Both the position numbers and the translations under genes were made by a program. This document shows positions 10,915-20,800 of a DNA stretch of 64,000 bases, piece after piece. This DNA is from HGM04593 sp045631905 (GTDB lineage: Bacteria; Bacteroidota; Bacteroidia; Bacteroidales; Bacteroidaceae), in NCBI GenBank assembly GCA_045631905.1, contig JAZQVO010000017.1, positions 1-64,000 of the forward strand, in the 5' to 3' direction. Position 1 is the stretch's first letter, and every line of letters starts with the position of its first letter. The notes beneath the pieces were generated by a model. It was not told the origin of the DNA and made no database searches. It saw nothing but the letters and a program-made list of their open reading frames with translations.

Positions 10915-12759
10915 TTAATTCATATCAACAATGATAGGCTGATCCACTGTGAGAGTAATCTCTTTGAGTTGCAAGTAAGATTTCTCGTTAAGCACACCGG
11001 CACCCTTTCCTTTGAAAACTACATCTATCGTATTAAGTTGCTCGAGCTCACCGTTGAGAGCACTGAGTTTAATTTTGAAAGAAGACTCGGCAGGTTCGCC
11101 TGTGTATCCTGTACCTTTTGCAATAGAGCCAACAACCTCAGCTACAATGTTTTCAAGTTTTCTACCATTAGCATCGTAAGCCACGATGTTAGGAGTAAAT
11201 TCAACGGGGCAGGTATTAAACGCCTTAGCCGAGAGGGTTACCGATTTAATATCCTTTACATAATCGGTAATCTCAGTTGGGTCGTTGCCTAAAACATCTT
11301 CGATAGTTTCGGTATACTCAAGCTCCAACTCATCGAACTCCATGGGAATATTAATAGTGTAATCACCCTTAATAATCATCGGCTTGCCAAGTTCCATAGA
11401 ATAAATCTTTGTATTGTCGATTTTGGGCTCAACATTTATCTCTACACTACCGGGGACTTTATCGAGCAAAGTCTTGAATGTAGGAACAGCTACGGCATCG
11501 TAACCCTCGCAAGACGCACCGTTGAATGTAACAAACTTGTGATTTACATTATTTGCCGAGAGGGTAAGAGGAATATACACATTGCTTGCGATGGGAGTAT
11601 TCTCGCGTGTGTAGCTGCTAACATATACATCGGTTATTACAGGTACCGATGCACCATTATCTATATTAACATAAAGTTCGGGGTTTGTGAAACGGAATTT
11701 TGCATCATCGTCATACACAAAATCCATATCCTTACCCATGTCTATATTAATATCATCTATTTTCACAGGGGCAATATCGGGGTTGAACTTGCCATACACC
11801 TCTTTAATAATAAATTCTTCGAAGCTTACCTTTGCATCAACAAATACCTGAGGGATATCAATCAACTCACCGACTGTCAAAGTCAAAGGATCAGAAATAA
11901 TTACACCTTTTACTTCGAGTGTCTCCTCTCGTTTTATTTTGTGCTGACTTACTTTAATACCGCCATCGGTGTTGCCACGTGAAAAATCGATACCAAGCAC
12001 CTTAAACTCTTTTATTATATGCTTGTGATTATCGCTTTTGTCTGTCGTCTCACCATCTAAGTACAATTTATTGTCGGGACCTAAATCCACACTATTGTCA
12101 AAAACAATATACTGAGGCATTTTTATATAAAAGTGGTCATCGCCCTCACCCTCGGTATGAAGGTGAATATTTTTTATCTTCTCGGCAAAAGCTTTATTAC
12201 CATCGGTTGTGTATATATCAATATCAATGGTCATGATTTTAGGCTCTTCAAAATAGACCTTCTCCAAGAACTCCACACCTTCGGGAACGTCCATGTTCAA
12301 AGTATAATCCACGGTATTCTTATCGACAACCTGATTCACGATGTGTGTGTAACTTGTGTTATTAAGAATCTGCTCTCTAATAGCAGAGGGAAATCTGTCG
12401 AGAGCTTCACGGTCTATCACCTCTTGGTTCAGCGAATAGGCGACGTTCTTCGAGATGGGTTCAACAGCAACCTTTACAACTTCAATATCAACTGTTGTCT
12501 GTTCTATCGTTCCTTCTTTCTTTATAGAATAATTACCCTCGCCATCTACAGCAATAACATCGCTACTCTCGGGGTCAATCATCTCGGTAAGCATAATCCG
12601 CTCGGTAGAACCTATGGGAATTGATATACCATTACCCACTGCAACGGTCATATCAATATCTTTTGACAAGTCGTGAGTGTCTTCGACACTGCACGAAACG
12701 GCAAGAGATGCCATGGCTACAAGAGCCATTTTAAATTTCATAAATTTCGCAAATTTCAT
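10915..12759 (-). CDS. Large lipoprotein of unknown function
   Basis: The protein (614 aa) has an N-terminal signal with lipobox LAVSC (Cys23), so it should be lipid-anchored, probably in the outer membrane. The rest is beta-rich, with several repeated-looking segments of about 100 residues (for example VEPISKNVAYSL and later ITLTVDQPIIV), resembling stacked immunoglobulin-like domains. I do not recognise a named family. The start is not certain: Met1, Met7 and Met11 all precede the signal core. It is upstream of, and probably co-transcribed with, the DUF5723 gene; a well-spaced promoter lies upstream. Confidence 0.75.
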   Translation of the reverse strand: MKFAKFMKFKMALVAMASLAVSCSVEDTHDLSKDIDMTVAVGNGISIPIGSTERIMLTEMIDPESSDVIAVDGEGNYSIKKEGTIEQTTVDIEVVKVAVEPISKNVAYSLNQEVIDREALDRFPSAIREQILNNTSYTHIVNQVVDKNTVDYTLNMDVPEGVEFLEKVYFEEPKIMTIDIDIYTTDGNKAFAEKIKNIHLHTEGEGDDHFYIKMPQYIVFDNSVDLGPDNKLYLDGETTDKSDNHKHIIKEFKVLGIDFSRGNTDGGIKVSQHKIKREETLEVKGVIISDPLTLTVGELIDIPQVFVDAKVSFEEFIIKEVYGKFNPDIAPVKIDDINIDMGKDMDFVYDDDAKFRFTNPELYVNIDNGASVPVITDVYVSSYTRENTPIASNVYIPLTLSANNVNHKFVTFNGASCEGYDAVAVPTFKTLLDKVPGSVEINVEPKIDNTKIYSMELGKPMIIKGDYTINIPMEFDELELEYTETIEDVLGNDPTEITDYVKDIKSVTLSAKAFNTCPVEFTPNIVAYDANGRKLENIVAEVVGSIAKGTGYTGEPAESSFKIKLSALNGELEQLNTIDVVFKGKGAGVLNEKSYLQLKEITLTVDQPIIVDMN

Positions 12760-12803
12760 AATATTTCTATTTTATTATCAATTATTTCAAATTTCACATC
12801 ACG

Positions 12804-12832
12804 CAAAAGTAAAAAAAAAATATTTACAACAA
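12804..12832 (-). promoter_or_regulatory. Promoter for the lipoprotein-DUF5723 operon
   Basis: On the minus strand TTG (12830-12832) is followed after 18 bp by TACTTTTG (12804-12811), a good match to the Bacteroidetes sigma-A consensus. Confidence 0.65.
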
Positions 12833-12872
12833 AAAAAATATCGAAATTTTTGTGAAAATTTATTTACACCTA

Positions 12873-12912
12873 TAAAAAAAATACCGTCTCGGACAGAGAC
12901 GGTATTTTTTTT
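12873..12912 (-). terminator. Intrinsic terminator after the FadL-type porin gene
   Basis: ATACCGTCTC pairs with GAGACGGTAT around a 6-base loop, with a T8 tract on each strand. It serves the minus-strand porin gene. Confidence 0.92.
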
Positions 12913-12928
12913 GCTGTTTATGCTAATA

Positions 12929-14233
12929 TTAGAAACGGAAATCTACACCGACAGAAGCGTTATATGTCTTACGCAAATATGTAGAACCTGTTGAACCGTG
13001 ACCGTGAGCGTAGTTTGCATAGCAAGCACCGAAGTTGATGTCCCAGTTTTCGTTGAGGCTGTACTTACCACCGGCACCCACCATGAAAGAGTCGTCGATG
13101 AAAGAGACATCGCTCAAGAAACTGCGGTTTACACCAAAGTCGCTAAACTGAACACCGGTAGAGAGAAGGAGCTTGTCGGTAACCTTAACCTCAACACCGC
13201 CGAGCAACTCGTATGTGTTACGGCTCAAAACCTTCATTGTGTTGGCCTTGCCAAGGAGCGACTCTATGCGAGCGTCTTTGTCGAAGTAGTACACACCTGC
13301 ACCCATAACCTTAACGCGGTCGCAGATATCCCAAGAAGCACCTACCGAAAGCTTGGCGGGAGCATCGTTGCGGAATTTCTCGCCGTCCTGCAAAGAAGCC
13401 AAGCGACCCAAGAGAGGCATCTGTGTTGCAAGCATGCCCAATTTACCATCGAGGTTGGGGTCGCCAAGTTGCTGACCAAGCAACTGGCTTGTAAGAGCCT
13501 TTGTATCATTCTCTATAATGTTTACTGCGCGGAACTCATACTTAACACCGATGTTAAAGTCGCCGAACTTGTAATCAACGCCCAAGATAGGAGCAAAAGC
13601 GATACCTGTCTGGGTAAGGTCGAGAGCAAGAATCTCACCCACGTTACCAGCCTGAGGATGAACAGCATTTATAGCACCCTCGTAGCTGAGGCTTGTGTAG
13701 TTAGTGCGCAAACCACCATAAACCGAAAGGTTGTCATTTATTTTATAAGCGGCACCAAGTTGCAAAGCAAACAAATACTGTGTAGACTCAAAAGAAGAGG
13801 CAGCCGACAAGCCCTGTGCGGCAACCAAGCCACCACCCATCTGGTCGAACATGGGAAGACCGTTGTCAAACTGAGCGTTACCACCACCACCGGGCATACC
13901 AAAGAAACCGCTGAATGTCCAGTCACCTGTTTTGTATGCGGCAAAGAAAGTAGGCATTATAGGAACATATACTTTACCATCATATTTTTTACCACCATTC
14001 TCAACGTCGCGCTGTTGCCAAATCATCTGCCAGTTGCCCGAGAAAGCCCAACCCTCTTTAAGGAAAGCGGTACCAGCGGGGTTAAAATATACAGCATCTG
14101 TCTCCAAAGAGGCGTAACGAGCGGGGTTACGAACAAACGATGCACTTTGGTTTGTGTTTGTTAAAAGACCACCTGCAAACGATGCGAGTGCAAGCGAAGC
14201 TACTACGATAGTAGAAAAAACTCTTTTCATCAT
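12929..14233 (-). CDS. FadL/OmpP1/TodX-type outer membrane transport protein
   Basis: The 434-residue protein has a signal peptide cleaved near residue 20, then the family N-terminus NQSASFVRNPARYASLETDAVYFNPAGTAF-like pattern (NPAG-A), and many amphipathic beta strands ending in a terminal Phe (VGVDFRF), the BAM recognition end. FadL-family porins pass hydrophobic molecules across the outer membrane; the ligand here is unknown. It has its own promoter and terminator and lies just upstream of the lipoprotein-DUF5723 pair on the same strand. Confidence 0.88.
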   Translation of the reverse strand: MMKRVFSTIVVASLALASFAGGLLTNTNQSASFVRNPARYASLETDAVYFNPAGTAFLKEGWAFSGNWQMIWQQRDVENGGKKYDGKVYVPIMPTFFAAYKTGDWTFSGFFGMPGGGGNAQFDNGLPMFDQMGGGLVAAQGLSAASSFESTQYLFALQLGAAYKINDNLSVYGGLRTNYTSLSYEGAINAVHPQAGNVGEILALDLTQTGIAFAPILGVDYKFGDFNIGVKYEFRAVNIIENDTKALTSQLLGQQLGDPNLDGKLGMLATQMPLLGRLASLQDGEKFRNDAPAKLSVGASWDICDRVKVMGAGVYYFDKDARIESLLGKANTMKVLSRNTYELLGGVEVKVTDKLLLSTGVQFSDFGVNRSFLSDVSFIDDSFMVGAGGKYSLNENWDINFGACYANYAHGHGSTGSTYLRKTYNASVGVDFRF

Positions 14234-14298
14234 AATATAAAATTTAAAAAGTTGTTATTCTGTTCTGTTTATTCTGTTTATCAAATTCATTCACTGCA

Positions 14299-14332
14299 CA
14301 AATGTAGTACTTTTGTGCAACACTTTACACAA
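14299..14332 (-). promoter_or_regulatory. Promoter for the FadL-type porin gene
   Basis: On the minus strand TTG (14330-14332), 23 bp, then TACATTTG (14299-14306), about 65 bp before the start codon. Confidence 0.65.
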
Positions 14333-14582
14333 CAAAGCTATATTTTAACGTAAAAATTGCATAAATTAGCTGTTGGTTGTTCATTTTAAGCACACCTTTT
14401 AAGCAAATAATGAATATCGAGTCATCGCGCATGTTATTCTTATGTAAATATCTCGACAGACGTACTTGCCGGGCATCACTCTGCCCCACCCTCAAAAACA
14501 GAGACGTTTATTTTCTAAAAAACCATAGTCGAGCAAGAGCGGAGATAATTCGGGGATACTTTATAAATAGCAACAGATAATT

Positions 14583-14617
14583 AAAAAATTACGGGACATA
14601 AATCTATGCCCCGTAAT
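14583..14617 (-). terminator. Terminator of giant module 1
   Basis: On the minus strand ATTACGGG plus CATA pairs with TATG plus CCCGTAAT, followed by TTTTTT. It lies just after the small-protein gene; no terminator separates the giant gene from the small gene. Confidence 0.88.
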
Positions 14618-14624
14618 ATAAACA

Positions 14625-14825
14625 CTATTCCATGTTTCCCCAGATATTCTCCCAGGAACCAAGTTGCTTGTTACCCATTTGATCAGTAAACCCATCATCG
14701 CCCCAATCAGCCCAATCATCACCTACTTTATCAATTACGGTACCCATCATAATAGAGACGGTGTATAGCATAACAGTTTCCGCATAGGGAGCGGTATATG
14801 GTTTCTTCATATTATTGTTTTTCAT
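14625..14825 (-). CDS. Small LGSWENIWG-tailed protein of module 1
   Basis: A 66-residue protein (61 if the second Met at 14810 is used, which matches the start of its relative at 23900-24079). It begins MKKPYTAPYAETV, is acidic and Trp-rich in the middle (DDWADWGDD), and ends LGSWENIWGNME. It has no signal peptide or recognisable domain. It starts 11 bp after the stop of the 2828-residue protein and shares its terminator, so it is very likely translated from the same mRNA. The nine-residue LGSWENIWG is identical in the second module while the rest has diverged, which points to selection on that tail. Function unknown. Confidence 0.8.
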   Translation of the reverse strand: MKNNNMKKPYTAPYAETVMLYTVSIMMGTVIDKVGDDWADWGDDGFTDQMGNKQLGSWENIWGNME

Positions 14826-14836
14826 AATGAATAATT

Positions 14837-17800
14837 TTATTTGACCAATATTGTTTGACCATTAACGATATACATACCGGGCTCGGTGATTTTTTCGACC
14901 TTGCGACCCTGTATATCGTATACATCGCCTTTGAACTTTGAGCCATTCAGCTCCTCGTTCACAACACCATCTATTCCTGTTGTACCTTCGAACATATCCT
15001 TTCTTACCGAGAAGAGATAGGCCGAAGCCGGCTGTGATGTGGTGCTGAAAGGCAAGTAAGCGCGGTGAGCACTGTTCAAGAATACCTTTTTGGCAAATGT
15101 ACCCGTATAATTATGGGTATAGTTATACGATGTGTAGTTACCCAGATTTTTCATGGTCATCTTGTACATAGCCACACCTCTCGACTGTTTGTTTGCAAGT
15201 ACATAGTGTGTTGCATTATCTACCTCCTCTATAAAATCGGTCTCGTGAGTACCCTTCAACAGGTTATCTATATCCTCGAAGCCCTCTTTATAGGTATATG
15301 TCGCACGCTTAGCCTCCTCTGATGTGATTGTAGGCTCATAGTTAATCTTGAAGTGATAGGTTTTTGCCTCTTTTGCCTTCAAGAGAACAGGTGTTGCGGC
15401 AGGTAATATACCGCCTTTTATTGCCATGAGGCAGAAGACATCGTAACCCGCTTCGTGAGCCTGCTCGGTAACCACATTCATATCAGAATTTTCTGTTGTA
15501 ACCTTGTCGGCATACAAGATGTAGGCAGTTATACCCTCGGGTATTTGCAACTCCACAGGTACATAATAAGAGGACATCAATGTTTCTCCTATTGTCACGG
15601 GAAGTTCCTCTACCAACTCAATAGCCCAGTCGTGCTTCCAATAGTCACCTGCGGCAGCCTGACGCGGGTCGATAGAACGATCGACATAATCGTTACCTGC
15701 ATACAAGAAGTGTGTTCCGCTCTTTATGGCATATGCAGGAGAAGAGTATGCTGTTACCGACTTTGAGAAGTTCACAGGCACAACCTTCGCTTTATCCTGA
15801 TGTATAATTTCGAAGTTCCAGTTATCTCTCAATCCCGTCCAGTTGTTATACTCGCTCTCTGTTGGTCTGTAACCACAACCTACGCCAAGATAACGACCTG
15901 TCTTATAGGCCATGAGATAGCTCTTGGGTGTGTTGTCTGTGAGCCAGCCGGGGTTGTATGTCAGACCATCGAACTCACCGAAGTAGTAAATTGTGGTCTC
16001 CTCGTTCTGGGCATAAGTAGCTTCGTCGGTGTACAAGGGCTTCATCGAAATAGTATACTGGTTACCAGCACCACCTGTTGAGTGTTGCACGGCCTCCGAT
16101 GTAATGTAGTAGTCTTGTGCCACACCACGATTAGTCATACCCGAGAAGCGGTAGTAACGACCCGTTTTAGGCATGTTCATCTCAAAACAGTCGAGATAGC
16201 TGTTCAATGTGGTAGACAAACTATTCAAATAGTCGTGATTAAACGATATATCTCCGCTTATGACACCCGACTGCAAAGCATCGGCAACCTCTTTCATGCT
16301 CGAAGATAGTATCAATTCGGCTATGCGCATGTCGTTTTCAAAAGCCTCCACATTGTCGCCAACCCATGTATATTGATTAAAGTCGGGGCCTATGCGCTCC
16401 TGACGCACTTTCAACATGTTGTAAGCCATATACAAGCGGTTCATGCTTTCGAGTGTATTCTCGCCTACTTCGTCGAGGTGTTTTTTCTCGCAAATATAGG
16501 TGATATACCATGCGCTCTGACGGTTATTATATTGTTGTGTTGTTTCATCAATCTCCGAGCTATTGCCTGTACGCAGATAAAGTCCCACAGAGGTAACAGT
16601 CAGATAATCGTTTCCGCTTGACGATGTGTTCACGTCGATATTGAAAGCTGTGTTCTCTTCACCTTCGTAACCGTTCACACTGCGCCAATCTTTTATGGCT
16701 GTAAATTCCACAAAGTTAGAATTATAGATATTCTTACGTCCGTTGTAGCTTATCAAATGACGTTCGAAGGGGCTTTCCGACTCGGGATCATCGGGGTTAA
16801 TCCTCATAAAGTCGGAGCTCATCAAATGCAGAGCATAGAACATTTGTGTATAATCCCACTTGCTCAACTCCTTGGTATCGAACTCCGTACCGGTGTAGCT
16901 TACTGCCAATTTGTTAGAGAAACCATCTTCGTAAGCGTTGTATACATAGAATACGGGGCAGTTACGGCTGTCGGTGTAGACTGCTACCGCCTCTTCGAGC
17001 TCCTTCCATGCAAGTTCCAGAGCCTCAGCTGTAACGTCGCCTTGGTTCAATAGTCCATTACAATAATCATAAGCATTCTTCATGGCTTCGTACTTAACGA
17101 TATTGTAATATCCTATCTTCTGTTCCTCATATGGAGTTGCAATATCCAAACCAGCCTCCTTGCGTTGAATATAGTTCACCGCCTCGGAGCTTAAATACTG
17201 TATTGCACCTTTTACAATATCCAGCAACTCAAAATGGGTGTTATAGAAACGGTTTGCACCCTCGAAGAAGCTCTTCACATAATCCTCGTTCTTGAACAGC
17301 ATAAACTCGGCAAGCGAGAAGAATATTGTTCTTGTGTTTGTTTCTATAACTGTAAAACGCCAGTAACGATACTTTGTGGCACCTTCGCTTTCGTCACCGA
17401 TAAGGCCCGAGAGGAACATTGTCTGGTGGTTGAGGTCGGTAGGTAACTCCCCGTTAATCAACGTCCAGTCGCCATCGTTGCCTGTGTTGGAAACCTCTAC
17501 TTTTATTTTTGTCGGACGGTTGTTCTGGTTACGTGCCAACATATAGAGGTACAACGAACTTACCTCATGTCCCTCACCAAGGTCAAATTGCAAATAGTGA
17601 GGACTATTGGCCGAAGGTACACCGCCATGCGCTGCATCGTAGGCAGAGTGGAAGTATGTAGAGTTCACACCATCTATAAGTGCAGGGTAGCCTGTACCAT
17701 CGTTAGGATTACCCGAAGCGTCCACCGCAGGATAGTTCGAGGTTATCATATTTGCTTGATGCACAAGACCATGCTCGCTATTTATGGAAGCCATTTCGGT

Positions 17801-20800
17801 CCACACAAGCGATGCAGCCTTTGCGTAAAGTTCGTCGCTGATGAGTATCTTCTCGATAGGTGTGCGTGTAATCTCCCACTTAACAGCGTCCAAAGTAGCA
17901 TCGGCAGTTGTTGTAACGGTGAGCAAATTAGCAACATTCAGTTTAAGGTATGCACCCTTTACATCGGCCGATTCTATGATGTATGAGCCATCGCTTTGCA
18001 AAACAAAGGTATAGAGACCGGCGTTTGCAACGTTGGGAACCACACCCAGAGTGCTACCGTTGCTATCGGCACAACGACCTACGTACTTATTGGCTGCCTC
18101 GTTATATATGTAATATTTGCCCAAGCCAACATACTGCGCATTCCACACATTAGTGTGCACAGGCTCATAGTTTGTTGCGTTCAATATTGTAGCGTTGGTT
18201 CCCAACCAATAATCACCAAGTTTGCTCTTAAAGTACATCAACTTTGTTTGGGTGTACAACGCATTCAGGGCCTCCTCATAAGTTTTCAAAGTAGCATCGG
18301 CTATACTGCAATTTGCATATGTACCATCGGCATATGTAGCACGAAGAGTTTCGAGATTATTTTTCAAATCTGTTTGGTCCTCGGTATTTGCAACATAGAA
18401 GGCAGAAGGATTATTTGCTATGCAGTCCAACGACGCAAGGTTCTCCTCGATGCGTTTGTTAAGCGCAAAAACAGGTTCAAAATTATACACCTTCTCGAAC
18501 AACCATGTGGAACCGGCATCTTGTGCACCATAATTTGTCACGGTGCTTTGTCCCTCATCGTTCCAAGCCGTGTTGTTGTCGTTGAGCGTGGCCTTGTTCG
18601 ATATTACATAGCCGGGGTTTGTTTCATGGTCATATTTTACAAAGTAATAATCTTTTCCCTCTACGCTCCACTTGTTATTAGTCTCGGACAATTTATCGGT
18701 CATGAAGTTGTGCATCTTCAACGGACCACCATTGTTCTCACCTGTAAAATAGAAGAGCGAACCGTTGCTCGGAGCCACGCCCTGTGTCAGTTTGGCCTCG
18801 TCTCCGGCATAAGTAGCATATTTCCCGCTACGCACGTTCTTTATGGCATACCACACGGGGAGTTGCTCGTCTGTTGTCAGTTCGGGCAACAAGTCCGAAG
18901 AGATTTCCCACTTTGCACGTATAGTCGCAAGAGCTGTCAGACAGTCGGCCAGGCTCGCCATGTCGTCGCCTTCAACATTCAGCGCATCATACTCGCCGTT
19001 TATATATGTAATCGTGGCAGGAGCATACAAAATGGGCTTGGCTTCTACTGCCGAGTTGAAGGCAACCTTTTCAGCGTTGCGTTCATTTACTTCGTATGCA
19101 GCATATGAGGTAACCTCGGTAAACGACCAGTGCGAACCTCCATCGTTTGCGCTATACATAGCGACAGTTTCGCCATGGCCACCATTGTTGTTCAAGCCAA
19201 GGTTGGCGGGGTTGGCGTCACCTGTAATGATGCCCAAGCCGGGGTTATCGTTATTCTCGGTGTGAGCTATATACATATAGTTTCCATCAACAGTCCACGA
19301 CAATGCCGACGCAATACTATAAGCCTTTAAATTTGTAATATTTATACCTGCGGGAAGGGCTGTATACAACTCTGTGATGTCGTTGAGTGTTTGCATGTGG
19401 GTAATTGTTTTCTCCACAATCTCAGCACCATCAAAGTCGGCACGTATTGTAAAATTATTTCTGCCATATGCCAAAACAAACTTACAAGTATTCCAGTTCT
19501 TATTGGTGGGCTCAAAGTAAGTTCTAACATCACCTTGACGCAACAACATATCACCGTCTTTCTCCAAATATATTTGGAAACCGTTGTCAAATGTTGAATT
19601 CAACGCAGCGGGGTCGGTTGCAAGCAACGCTGTTCCATAGTTATTAAAACTTGCATCGGTAGTAGTGCGCTGAACTGCAAGGTTAATTACCCAACGTCCC
19701 GCTCCGCTCAAAGTTTGTCCAATGCCAACAGACTGACCTTCGACACCTGCACCTGTTTGAGACAGGTTATCGAAATAGAGCTGGCTGCCATCGGCAAGTT
19801 TATTATCGTTAAGTATGTTGTTTACCTTCACTCTCAACGCCGGCAGACCATTTACACATGTGGTCTTTTCGCCTGTAAAATAGAACAACTGTTTTGCACG
19901 CTCCTCGGTTGTCAGGCTGATGGTTTCGGTATCTCCTTCGTAACCGATGAATTTATTTTCGCTTTTTCTATTCTCTATGCGATAATAGTATTTCTCACTT
20001 TCGGTAGAGAGACGAGGCAGTTTAAATACACTGTTCGTAACTATTGACGAAACAGCCTCTATCTTGTTTTTGAGAGACAATTGGGCAACGTAGGTAACTT
20101 CGCTTGTTGCAAGACCATTTACATACGTTTTATAATCGTCTATAATAGAATCGTAATACTCATCACTGCTCTTCAAAGCATCTAACTCGCCGGCTTCGGC
20201 TGTTTTAATGCCTGCAATATAGTCGGCAAGAGGAGTTTTAAAATCTGTCACCTCTTCGAACACCCAAGTAGAACCGTCATCGCCCGGTAAGTAATCCTTT
20301 ATCGCATTAGAATTTGCGCCACCATGGTCACTCCAACCCGAAGTATAAAAGTCGGGGGCAGTCGATATTATAAATCCGGGGTTTGTACCTGTTCTGTGAT
20401 ATATATAATAATAGGTACCCTGTTCTGTCCAGTTGTTGATAGCAGCCATAACATTAGCAGTTGAGAAGTTGTGTATCTTAACCTTCAACGCCTTAGTGCC
20501 TAAGCTGGTTACACTCTCCTCGCCTGTGAAGTAGAAGAGTGTTTTAGATGTGGGAGCACCGGTCTCTATCATCTCGACAGCATCGCCCTGATATGTTGCA
20601 TAAGGTATCGCTGTATCACGTATATTCTTGACATAATACCAAACAGGGTTATTGATATCGGTGGTAAGTGTGGGGAATACACGTGCCAAAGATGCCACGT
20701 TTTCATAGGTAACCCCAAGTTCCTGTGCCAGCGCAAGCCACTCGGCTGTTGTCGAAGGCGCTATGGCATTTATGCGAGCAATCTCGTTTGTAAGAACCTC

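Larger units (their letters stand above)
14234..14624. other. Intergenic region with the porin promoter and small-protein terminator
   Basis: The left third carries the minus-strand porin promoter and the right end carries the terminator of the downstream small protein. In 14345-14580 I see no supported gene; the longest plus-strand frame has no family signal and no promoter. Confidence 0.6.

Noticed and set aside
14377..14580. Plus-strand frame of 67 codons in the gap before the small protein
   Set aside because: No similarity to a known family, no promoter, and composition like the surrounding non-coding DNA.
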